Notes: generated by a model not told the origin, from the sequence alone. 8,067 bases of DNA from Undibacterium sp. (GCA_014376575.1 JACMRF010000001.1:1-8067), one strand, 5' to 3'. Counted from the first letter of the stretch, positions 1 to 5,291 are shown. Translations and numbers: made by a program.

Positions 1-113
1 ATCGCGGCCAGTTTGGCGTTATCGATGATGCCTTGCTTGACGCCATAGCGCAGCACCGTTTCGAAAAACGGTCGATCATCAATTAAGGCGATATCAAATT
101 GTTTGTCGGACAT
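1..113 (-). CDS. Unrecognised protein, N-terminal fragment (fourth gene of the J-domain operon)
   Basis: An open frame starts with ATG at 113-111 and runs off the left edge of the window, giving about 37 codons. The visible N-terminus begins MSDKQFDIALIDDRPFFETV and continues with a helical-looking, mixed-charge stretch. There is no signal peptide or membrane segment, so a cytoplasmic product is likely. A modest GGAA ribosome binding element precedes the start. It lies 49 nt after the stop of the 255-aa gene on the same strand, with no terminator between them, so it probably belongs to the same operon. I do not recognise the family from this fragment. The real length and function cannot be judged because the 3' part lies outside the window. 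Confidence 0.7.
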   Translation of the reverse strand, partial: MSDKQFDIALIDDRPFFETVLRYGVKQGIIDNAKLAA

Positions 114-162
114 AAGTTCCAATAATAAACAAAAACGGGCAAAAATCAGGCTTCAGCTTGCT

Positions 163-930
163 CTACAAGGCCGACTCGCCATCATCGTCTTTGTCGTCGC
201 CGTCATCATTGTTCTTTGGTCTCTCTTCGGCTTCTTCTTCGGGCAATCCGGCACCTTCAGCCAACTCATCCAACGCCTGATTTGCCAGGTAAATTTTATA
301 ACGTGCACGCAGTTTTAACAGCACTTCACGGAAGATTTCGGGCAGTTCGTAACGCAACAGATAGGTCACTTCCATCCAGTCATGATCAACGACATTAGCC
401 ATATCCATTGCCGATGCGCTAGGCTCTGTCTCACGCGTCAGATTGAGCAAATCGTCATCGAGCGCCTGAGTCTTGTTTTCATCGCCGTATTCATACAGAT
501 CAAACGTGGCATAGCGATAAAAGTGCTCCACCATCGGCGTACGATCGCACAAATAATCCACCAGCGAATCGTAACCGCCTTCGACCTCTGCGATTTCATA
601 CAAAAATTCGGCCGGATCTGCACCCTCACGAAAAATAACGGAATTGACCATGCCGCGCAATTGTTCGTGCGTCAAATCTTTATACCGTTTTTCCAATACG
701 ACAGCTTGGGCAAATTGCTCTGGCGTCACGAGCAAATTTACCAACGATTCTTTCGACGAATCGTATTCACGAATAATCGCCAACAAATCCTTGGCGGGAA
801 ACTCATCAAGTGCAGCAACCAGGGCCTTATCGCCTTGAGTTTCAGCCAGATTGGCCAAGGCGTTTTCAGCGCCAGCGATATCGCCAACCTGAATCAAACT
901 TTGTGCTTCTATCAATGCAGGGTAATTCAT
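163..930 (-). CDS. Unknown 255-aa protein with acidic C-terminal tail
   Basis: A 255-residue soluble protein of no family I recognise. The N-terminal ~30 residues are Ala/Leu/Glu-rich and look like a helical hairpin. Most of the rest also reads as helical (residues 35-225), with many aromatic and acidic residues, for example the region 118-150 containing GGYDSLVDYL and YRYATFDLYEYGDE. Residues 229-255 form an Asp/Glu-rich low-complexity tail including DDGDDKDDDG. There is no signal peptide or transmembrane segment. An AAGGA element lies just before the ATG at 930-928, and the gene starts 9 nt after the stop of the preceding gene, so translation is probably coupled. Position behind a J-domain gene suggests a partner or client in the same process, but that is inference. 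The open frame on the opposite strand (382-981) is read as its shadow. Confidence 0.85.
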   Translation of the reverse strand: MNYPALIEAQSLIQVGDIAGAENALANLAETQGDKALVAALDEFPAKDLLAIIREYDSSKESLVNLLVTPEQFAQAVVLEKRYKDLTHEQLRGMVNSVIFREGADPAEFLYEIAEVEGGYDSLVDYLCDRTPMVEHFYRYATFDLYEYGDENKTQALDDDLLNLTRETEPSASAMDMANVVDHDWMEVTYLLRYELPEIFREVLLKLRARYKIYLANQALDELAEGAGLPEEEAEERPKNNDDGDDKDDDGESAL

Positions 931-939
931 ATTGAATCC

Positions 940-1539
940 TTAATCTTTACGGTCAAAACCTTGCTCGGCCAACCATTCTGAACCAGCCTCGCCTAAATCG
1001 TAGTCGTCACCATCATCACCATCGTCGCGACCATGTCTACCGTAATGGCCATCGAGATCGCCACTTTCTTTCAACTCTTCATTCGCTTCGTTTTCGCTAT
1101 TGTCTTCATCATCTTCTTCCAAGGTATTGGAAGGACTAGCTTGTCTTGATTGCTTGCTCTTGTTCAGATATTCCAGACATGCTGCCACGACCATAAAGCC
1201 GTCGCCATCAGCATCTTTTAAAACAATGAGACTCAGCGACTCGGCCCATGGTTCCAATTTAACGGTGGCAGATAATTCTTTCCATGAAGGATGTTGCTTA
1301 GGCTCTTTAGATAGCAAAGATTCCATCACCAAAGGATTCATGAAGCGAAAACCTTCATGAAAAGCAACGGCGACCATTTCAGGATTACTCCCCATCATTG
1401 GCAATAACAAAGGCAATTGTTTGCGCTTTTCGGCCAGGCGTTTCTTTAAAATATCCTTGCCTTCTGAATCGGTACGCAGATCTTCCAATTCGGCTTTATA
1501 CACCGATTTTAAATCTTCAAAAAATTGTGAGAATCTCAC
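940..1539 (-). CDS. Unknown 199-aa protein with long acidic low-complexity region
   Basis: I place the start at GTG 1539-1537, not at an upstream in-frame ATG at 1569. An AGGAG sits 7 nt before the GTG, and the GTGA gives a 4-nt overlap with the TGA of the J-domain gene, a classic coupling arrangement. The protein is then 199 aa, starting MRFSQFFEDL. Residues 1-45 look like a charged amphipathic helix, and 46-128 form a possible small folded domain (PMMGSNPEMVAVAFHEGF, then LSLIVLKDADGDGFMVVAAC). Residues 140-181 are strongly Asp/Glu/Asn-rich, ending in GRDDGDDGDDYD, and a short C-terminus contains SEWLAEQGFD. No signal peptide or membrane segment is visible. The family is not recognised. The acidic region resembles the tail of the next gene's product, which hints at a shared role or partner, but the N-terminal parts are not obviously similar. 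Confidence 0.85.
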   Translation of the reverse strand: MRFSQFFEDLKSVYKAELEDLRTDSEGKDILKKRLAEKRKQLPLLLPMMGSNPEMVAVAFHEGFRFMNPLVMESLLSKEPKQHPSWKELSATVKLEPWAESLSLIVLKDADGDGFMVVAACLEYLNKSKQSRQASPSNTLEEDDEDNSENEANEELKESGDLDGHYGRHGRDDGDDGDDYDLGEAGSEWLAEQGFDRKD

Positions 1540-1814
1540 TGTAATACTCCTGAAATATAATTTTTCCACACCTCGGTGGCTGTTTCCAAGGGGGAATCAA
1601 GCAAATTGCGCCGACGATTTTCGTCGTAGTCGGAGCGCGCCGCCGGGTCAGACAAAATGTCGTAGGCTTGTTTCACCGCATGGAATTTTTCTGGCGCCAG
1701 CTCAGAGGCATTGCGATCTGGATGAAACTCAGCCGCTTTCGTTCTAAACGCCTTTTTTACGTCAGCCAGCGTTGCATTGCTAGCGATGCCGAGAACAAAG
1801 TAATAGTCTTTCAT
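1536..1814 (-). CDS. Standalone J-domain protein (DnaJ-family co-chaperone)
   Basis: A 92-aa protein that is almost entirely a J domain. Helix I is around residues 3-9 (DYYFVLG), helix II 16-30 with basic residues (DVKKAFRTKAAEFHPDRN), the diagnostic HPD tripeptide is at 31-33, and helix III spans about 41-56 (PEKFHAVKQAYDILSD), followed by RSDYD. J domains stimulate the ATPase of DnaK/Hsp70 and deliver clients. The G/F region, zinc fingers and C-terminal substrate domains of full DnaJ are absent, leaving only a ~25-residue tail. Substrate specificity therefore probably comes from partner proteins, and the two unknown downstream proteins are the obvious candidates. An AGAGGA lies 3 nt before the ATG, close but usable. 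It is the first gene of the minus-strand operon. Confidence 0.92.
   Translation of the reverse strand: MKDYYFVLGIASNATLADVKKAFRTKAAEFHPDRNASELAPEKFHAVKQAYDILSDPAARSDYDENRRRNLLDSPLETATEVWKNYISGVLQ
1547..1551 (-). promoter_or_regulatory. Ribosome binding site fixing the GTG start of the 199-aa gene
   Basis: On the minus strand the bases read AGGAG followed by 7 nt and then GTG. The site lies inside the last codons of the J-domain gene. No comparable element precedes the in-frame ATG at 1569, so this site decides the start and implies translational coupling. Confidence 0.75.
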
Positions 1815-1841
1815 ACGTCCTCTTTGGATGACTCAATCAAT

Positions 1842-1870
1842 ATTATGTTATGACTAACAGGTACTGCCGA
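1842..1870 (-). promoter_or_regulatory. Possible sigma70 promoter of the J-domain operon
   Basis: On the minus strand TCGGCA (4/6 match to TTGACA, bases 1870-1865) is followed after 17 nt by CATAAT (5/6 match to TATAAT, bases 1847-1842). The -10 lies about 28 nt before the start codon of the J-domain gene. The position is right for the operon, but the -35 is weak, so this is only a candidate. Confidence 0.35.
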
Positions 1871-1889
1871 ATGGCATTGCTTATTGACG

Positions 1890-1908
1890 CCGCCAATTAA
1901 TTGAGCGG
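1890..1908. repeat. Imperfect palindrome upstream of the J-domain operon
   Basis: The stretch reads CCGC, then the perfect 10-bp palindrome CAATTAATTG, then A, then GCGG, so outer arms CCGC/GCGG flank the inner palindrome with one unpaired base. It lies about 20 bp upstream of the candidate -35 of the J-domain operon. It could be a binding site for a dimeric regulator. Chance occurrence is also possible in this AT-rich spacer. Confidence 0.35.
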
Positions 1909-1973
1909 ATATGGGGAGTATGCAAAAAAAATGACGAATTGCGCAGTACTGACAAGCGTTTTCAAAAATACTA

Positions 1974-2001
1974 AGGGGTAGTACCTATAGACACTACCTC
2001 T
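1974..2001 (-). terminator. Possible terminator of the SlyD-type gene
   Basis: A 9-bp stem with one G-U wobble (AGGGGTAGT against ACTACCTCT) and a 10-nt loop starts 25 nt beyond the stop of the SlyD-type gene on the minus strand. Read in that direction, the hairpin is followed by TTAGTATTTTTG, a short interrupted T-run. The stem is not GC-rich, so termination may be incomplete. Confidence 0.4.
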
Positions 2002-2026
2002 CAAACTGGCCTAGCGAAACTAAAAA

Positions 2027-2506
2027 CTAGTGATCGTGACCATGTTCACCGTGTACGTGGCCGTGAGCGATTTCTTCTTCGCTGGCTTCGCGCACGTCCA
2101 GCACGGTCGCATCGAAACGAATTGTCATCCCAGCCAGGGGATGGTTTCCGTCTACCGTCACGATACCGGCATCTATTTCCTTGACGCGAAACTGCATGGT
2201 TTCATCGGTTTCTGGATTTCGCGTCTCAAACATCATTCCGACTTCGATATCAGGTGGAAACAAACCGACTTCTTCTTCGTGGACCAGGCTTGCGTCAAAT
2301 TCACCAAACGCTTCATCAGGAGCCATCGTGACTGAAACGCTGTCACCGGCTTTTTTGCCTTCGAGCGCAAGTTCTACCGCTGGCAAAATATTGTCATAAT
2401 CACCGTGCAGGTAAACGATAGGCTCGTGGTTTTTATCGATAATTTTGCCTTCGGCATCAAACATGGTGTAATTCAAACTAACGGCGGTATTTTTTGTGAT
2501 TTGCAT
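2027..2506 (-). CDS. slyD: SlyD-type FKBP peptidyl-prolyl cis-trans isomerase
   Basis: A 159-aa cytoplasmic FKBP of the SlyD class, which catalyses prolyl cis-trans isomerisation and acts as a folding helper. In Escherichia coli it also supplies nickel to hydrogenase. The line-up with E. coli SlyD is clear: AVSLNYTMFDAEGKIIDKN near the N-terminus, YLHGDYDNILPAVELALEGK (the FKBP core), then the inserted-in-flap chaperone domain (about residues 66-125, with DEAFGEFDASLV), VDGNHPLAGMTIRFD, and the C-terminal EEEIAHGHVHGEHGHDH. The His-rich tail could bind Ni or Zn. It is shorter than the E. coli tail and lacks its Cys residues. No convincing Shine-Dalgarno is seen before the ATG. The gene is divergent from the RlmI-like gene. 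Confidence is high for the family and moderate for a metal role. Confidence 0.93.
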   Translation of the reverse strand: MQITKNTAVSLNYTMFDAEGKIIDKNHEPIVYLHGDYDNILPAVELALEGKKAGDSVSVTMAPDEAFGEFDASLVHEEEVGLFPPDIEVGMMFETRNPETDETMQFRVKEIDAGIVTVDGNHPLAGMTIRFDATVLDVREASEEEIAHGHVHGEHGHDH

Positions 2507-2531
2507 AATGATGATGTGTGAAATAGTGTGA

Positions 2532-2558
2532 ATACTAATTTGCTAAGAAAAATGACAA
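2532..2558 (-). promoter_or_regulatory. Weak candidate promoter of the SlyD-type gene
   Basis: On the minus strand TTGTCA (5/6, bases 2558-2553) is followed after 15 nt by TAGTAT (4/6, bases 2537-2532). The spacing is shorter than the usual 17, so confidence is low. Between this and the start codon lie two direct copies of GTGTGAA (plus-strand reading, 2516-2522 and 2526-2532) spaced 10 bp apart. Confidence 0.25.
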
Positions 2559-2634
2559 CAAGCGCTAAAAAACAACTTAAGAAGCATTCCTCGCAAAGCT
2601 CATATTGTAACAGAGCCAGATAGGAGAGCTTAAA

Positions 2635-2694
2635 ATGAGCAATCGTCAAAAAATAGGGTTTGCGCCAAAACAGCCGATGATAAAAACAGGCTAA
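2635..2694 (+). CDS. Candidate 19-aa small protein or leader peptide
   Basis: The ATG at 2635 is preceded by AGGAG at 2622-2626 with an 8-nt spacer, one of the best ribosome binding sites in the window. The frame reads MSNRQKIGFAPKQPMIKTG and then TAA. The peptide is basic and not hydrophobic. It lies upstream of the RlmI-like gene, ending 26 bp before the palindrome. No family is recognised. The ribosome binding site is the only real support, and purine-rich motifs arise by chance in such spacers. Confidence 0.2.
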   Translation: MSNRQKIGFAPKQPMIKTG

Positions 2695-2720
2695 AAACAC
2701 ATTTTTCAACATCAAAAACG

Positions 2721-2738
2721 CTGCACATTGATGTGCAG
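2721..2738. repeat. Perfect 18-bp palindrome, possible operator
   Basis: CTGCACAT-TG-ATGTGCAG has perfect 8-bp arms around a 2-bp centre. It sits 75 bp upstream of the RlmI-like start codon, just before a TATATT that could serve as a -10 (2745-2750). It may be the binding site of a dimeric repressor. As RNA it could also form a 6-bp stem with a 6-nt loop, but no T-run follows, so a terminator is unlikely. Confidence 0.5.
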
Positions 2739-2812
2739 AACGTGTATATTCCGCTGCTTCATTGCCATTCATCGTATATGGCGTTTAAGATTAAAAAAAC
2801 AAGGAATACAGC

Positions 2813-3388
2813 ATGCTTATCATCACCATCAAACAAGGTAAGGAAAAAAGTTTGTTGGATGGAGATCCGTGGATCTATCTTTCGGCAGTGGCGCGTGTCG
2901 ATGGCAAGTACGACGAAAAGATGAAATCCGGTGCAACCGCCTTGATACGATCCTCATCTGGCCAATTTCTGGCACGCGCAGGCTGGAGCCCTAAATCTCA
3001 AATCCGTGCGCGCGTCTGGACCTTTGATGAAAAAGAAGCCGTTGATCATGCAATGTTCAAACGGCGCGTTCATGCGGCCTTAGCCAAACATAAAAAAATC
3101 AACGCCAAACCGGGAAAACCTCAACGCCTCATCAACGCCGAAGACGACGGATTGCCAGGACTGGTGGTGGATTATCACGGCGTGCAAGCCGGCTATTTAG
3201 TGTGCCAGTTTCAGTCAGCTGGCGTCGATGCCTGGAAGGTGGTCATCGTCAAAACATTGATCGCCGAGACTGGCTGTCCTAACGTTTACGAACATACTGA
3301 TTATTTGGTACGCAAAGGTGAAGGTCTGCTTGGCAATTCAGGCGTGCTGGCCGGTGATGAACCGCCAGGTGATATCGCGCTGCTATAA
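2813..3388 (+). pseudogene. Truncated RlmI-like 23S rRNA methyltransferase (PUA and central domain only)
   Basis: A 191-aa product matching the N-terminal half of RlmI, the SAM-dependent 23S rRNA m5C1962 methyltransferase, which is about 396 aa in E. coli. Residues 3-85 form the PUA RNA-binding domain (KQGKEKSLLDGDPW, then SQIRARVWTFD at 62-72). Residues 105-187 are the central domain (RLINAEDDGLPGLVVD at 105-120, then YLVRKGEGL). The frame stops at GDEPPGDIALL, where the family continues into the linker and Rossmann catalytic domain with its GHKTGYYLDQR and PPKF-type motifs. None of these follows in any plus frame, so this is not a single frameshift. An AAGGA lies before the ATG. The conserved residues of the retained part are intact, so truncation may be recent, or the half-protein may be kept as an RNA-binding module. 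Alone it cannot methylate. Confidence 0.8.
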
Positions 3389-3618
3389 AAATGTGATGAG
3401 CACATGTCATAACAATGTCAAAAACTTTGCTTATGATCACAAAACCGCTCAAGTTATTCGCGTTAAAAAATCATTTACTTGCTTAAGCTATTTTTTCTGA
3501 TTGCTTCCTGTTTCTGATCAAGAGATTTGACCTTCATCTCAATGCCAACAAAAGCATCGTAGGGTAGAATTACGCTTGCAAGTAACTTCACCTCTGGCTC
3601 GCATTAAAAGTAGCACAT

Positions 3619-3646
3619 TTCACTACAAAGATCAGTCACGTAAAAT
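3619..3646 (+). promoter_or_regulatory. Weak candidate promoter for the nitronate monooxygenase gene
   Basis: TTCACT (4/6 to TTGACA, 3619-3624) is followed after 16 nt by TAAAAT (5/6 to TATAAT, 3641-3646), about 100 bp before the start codon. The position fits a leader containing the short 3675-3743 frame. Support is weak. Confidence 0.25.
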
Positions 3647-3674
3647 GAAGTAGCATCAAGCGACACTCAACATT

Positions 3675-3743
3675 ATGTCAGAACAGTTTTTTAGATTGAG
3701 CGCTGAAGTATTGGCTTTAAACGACAATGTGGTTCAAGGATAA
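3675..3743 (+). CDS. Candidate 22-aa leader peptide upstream of the nitronate monooxygenase gene
   Basis: An ATG frame of 22 codons begins MSEQFFRLSAEVLALNDN and stops with TAA at 3741-3743, only 2 nt before the ATG at 3746. An in-frame TAG lies about 27 nt before its start, so it is not the end of a longer gene. No ribosome binding site precedes it. The AAGGA that serves the next gene lies within its last codons, so translation of this frame could modulate the downstream start. It may equally be chance. Confidence 0.2.
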   Translation: MSEQFFRLSAEVLALNDNVVQG

Positions 3744-3745
3744 GA

Positions 3746-4990
3746 ATGAAACGTGTAGATGATTTCCGCCTAAAATTTGGCAAACAAGAATTAGTACCTA
3801 TCATGATTGGCGGTATGGGCGTCGATATCTCAACCGCTGAATTAGCGCTTGAAGCGGCCCGTCTGGGCGGCATTGGCCATCTCTCGGATGCCATGATGGA
3901 AGATGTATCAGACCGTCGCTTTGACACTAGTTTTGTTAAAGCTAAAACCAAACAATACAAATACAATATCAACAACTCGGATAAAACCGACATCAAATTT
4001 GATCTTGGACGCTTGGCTGAAGCGACCAAAAATCACGTTGGCAAGACCATGGAAGCCAAACGCGGCGATGGCATGATCTTTGTCAACTGCATGGAAAAAC
4101 TCACCATGAACGGCCCGCGCGAAACGCTTAAAGTGCGTCTGGCATCGTCGCTCGATGCCGGCATAGACGGTATTACGCTCAGTGCCGGTTTACATTTTGG
4201 CTCTTTCGGTCTGATGGAAGATCACCCGCGGTTTCGCGACGCCAAGCTTGGCATCATCGTTTCTTCGGTACGCGCTTTGCAGATTTTCTTGCGCAAGAAT
4301 GCCAAGCTTAATCGCCTGCCAGATTACATCATCGTTGAAGGTCCATTAGCTGGCGGCCACCTTGGCTTTGGTTTGGACTGGGCCAAATACGATCTGCAAA
4401 CCATCGTCAATGAAATCGCCGCGTATTTGGCGACTGAAAATCTCGCGATTCCTCTGGTTGCCGCTGGCGGTATTTTTACCGGCAGCGATGCAGTGTCCTT
4501 CCTTGAGAATGGTGCAGCTGCAGTACAGGTCGCGACACGCTTCACGGTCACTCACGAATGTGGTTTGCCGGCGGACGTCAAGCAAGACTATTTCAAAACC
4601 ACAGAAAGCGAAATCGAAGTCAATACGATTTCACCGACCGGTTACCCGATGCGCATGCTATCAAGCACGCCAGCGATAGGCTCCGGCATACGCCCTGGCT
4701 GTGAATCGTATGGCTATCTACTCGATGGCAATGGCGGTTGCGCCTACATCACCGCCTACAACCGCGAAGTTGCGGCACATCCGGATGAGAAAAATATTGT
4801 GGTCATGGACAAAACCTGTCTGTGCACCCACATGCGTAACTTCAATTGCTGGACCTGTGGTCATTACACGTATCGGTTGAAAGACACCTCACGACAAAAC
4901 CCAGACGGCACCTATCAGTTGCTGACGGCCGAACACGTGTTCCGTGACTATCAATTCAGCGTCGATAATCAAGTCGCCTTGCCGGTATAA
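3746..4990 (+). CDS. Nitronate monooxygenase-family flavoprotein with Cys-rich C-terminal extension
   Basis: A 414-aa TIM-barrel FMN protein of the nitronate monooxygenase / 2-nitropropane dioxygenase family, which oxidises alkyl nitronates to carbonyl compounds and nitrite. Visible motifs are IGGMGVDIS near the N-terminus (21-29), AGGHLGFG (202-209) with His205 at the position of the family's catalytic base, the phosphate-binding PLVAAGGIFTG (236-246), and GAAAVQVATRF (256-266) followed by THEC. The barrel accounts for about 330 residues. The rest (about 310-414) is extra and holds six Cys (319, 332, 358, 360, 368, 371), including CxC-x7-CxxC. That pattern could bind zinc or an Fe-S cluster, which is not usual in this family. 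There is no signal peptide, so it is cytoplasmic. A clean AAGGA precedes the ATG. Its real substrate is unknown; related enoyl-ACP reductases (FabK) share the fold. Confidence 0.85.
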   Translation: MKRVDDFRLKFGKQELVPIMIGGMGVDISTAELALEAARLGGIGHLSDAMMEDVSDRRFDTSFVKAKTKQYKYNINNSDKTDIKFDLGRLAEATKNHVGKTMEAKRGDGMIFVNCMEKLTMNGPRETLKVRLASSLDAGIDGITLSAGLHFGSFGLMEDHPRFRDAKLGIIVSSVRALQIFLRKNAKLNRLPDYIIVEGPLAGGHLGFGLDWAKYDLQTIVNEIAAYLATENLAIPLVAAGGIFTGSDAVSFLENGAAAVQVATRFTVTHECGLPADVKQDYFKTTESEIEVNTISPTGYPMRMLSSTPAIGSGIRPGCESYGYLLDGNGGCAYITAYNREVAAHPDEKNIVVMDKTCLCTHMRNFNCWTCGHYTYRLKDTSRQNPDGTYQLLTAEHVFRDYQFSVDNQVALPV

Positions 4991-4999
4991 AATCATCTT

Positions 5000-5028
5000 T
5001 GTACGCTGCGCTTCTTGCGTGGCGTACA
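5000..5028 (+). terminator. Strong stem-loop after the nitronate monooxygenase gene
   Basis: TGTACGCTGCGC pairs with GCGTGGCGTACA around the loop TTCTT, giving a 12-bp stem with two adjacent G-U wobbles. It begins 10 nt after the stop codon. The following bases (TTGAATGTGTCT) do not form a clear T-run, so it may be a weak terminator or a 3'-end stabilising structure. Confidence 0.5.
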
Positions 5029-5166
5029 TTGAATGTGTCTCGCCATTTTAGCCACCCTCCTTCCGCTTCTGCCTGCTTGTTTTTCGACGGTCTTCACGTC
5101 ATCGCGCTATCGCGATCGGCACCAATTAAAACCATTTCCATACATTGTTCATATTTAGCAACTAGC

Positions 5167-5190
5167 AACAAAAATACCGAACTTTTTGTT
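5167..5190. repeat. AT-rich inverted repeat upstream of the DUF5916 gene
   Basis: AACAAAAA and TTTTTGTT are perfect 8-bp inverted arms around an 8-nt spacer, about 100 bp before the start codon. The left arm overlaps the second copy of the tandem TAGCAAC. It could be an operator. A T-run inside the right arm also makes a weak terminator conceivable. Confidence 0.35.
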
Positions 5191-5291
5191 ATTTGTGTAG
5201 CCTAAACATGCCAACTCGATCATCTTGATTTTTTGCTTGATGAATGTTGGTCATTGCTCTACTTGCCGATTAAAGAAAAAAGAAAACAAAA

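Larger units (their letters stand above)
2507..2812. other. Divergent intergenic region between slyD and the RlmI-like gene
   Basis: This 306-bp AT-rich spacer holds both 5' regions. Seen in it are the two GTGTGAA repeats near slyD, a 19-codon frame with a strong ribosome binding site (2635-2694), a perfect 18-bp palindrome (2721-2738), a possible -10 TATATT (2745-2750), and an AAGGA before the ATG of the RlmI-like gene. A 99-codon hydrophobic open frame on the minus strand (2772-2473) has no ribosome binding site and overlaps slyD, so I do not call it a gene. Confidence 0.6.
3389..3745 (+). other. Intergenic stretch after the RlmI-like truncation
   Basis: This 357-bp AT-rich spacer lies where the lost half of the RlmI-like gene would be. 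No residual methyltransferase coding is seen. It holds a small hairpin just after the stop (ATGTG-ATGAG-CACAT, 3391-3405), an 8-bp direct repeat AAGTAGCA at 3608 and 3648, a weak promoter candidate (3619-3646), and a 22-codon frame ending 2 nt before the next gene (3675-3743). No insertion-sequence ends or target duplications were recognised. Confidence 0.55.
4991..5291 (+). other. Intergenic stretch between the nitronate monooxygenase and DUF5916 genes
   Basis: The 301-bp spacer holds the stem-loop at 5000-5028, a small palindrome ATCGCG-CTAT-CGCGAT (5101-5116), a tandem TAGCAAC (5156-5169) and a perfect AT-rich inverted repeat (5167-5190). A purine-rich run before the DUF5916 start (5273-5291) has no clear Shine-Dalgarno. 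No convincing gene or sigma70 promoter is seen; a 68-codon frame at 4999-5205 runs through the stem-loop and is not gene-like. Confidence 0.6.

Noticed and set aside
382..981. A 199-codon open frame on the plus strand, opposite the 255-aa gene
   Set aside because: It lies antisense to a better supported gene with a ribosome binding site and tight operon spacing, and its protein is rich in Ile, His and Arg with no recognisable domain.
1094..1112. Short GAT/GAC/GAA-type repeats in the acidic regions of the minus-strand operon, considered as a microsatellite or CRISPR-like repeat
   Set aside because: They are irregular codon-level runs for Asp and Glu inside coding frames, with no constant repeat unit or spacers.
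2473..2772. A 99-codon hydrophobic open frame on the minus strand upstream of slyD
   Set aside because: It has no ribosome binding site, covers the palindrome and both divergent leaders, and overlaps the slyD start. Its hydrophobicity is what AT-rich DNA gives by chance.
3391..3405. Hairpin ATGTG-ATGAG-CACAT right after the RlmI-like stop, considered as a terminator
   Set aside because: The stem is only 5 bp, is AT-rich, and has no T-run.
3318..3500. A 60-codon plus frame overlapping the end of the RlmI-like gene, considered as a frameshifted continuation of RlmI
   Set aside because: Its translation beyond 3388 has no RlmI catalytic motifs, so a frameshift does not restore the methyltransferase.
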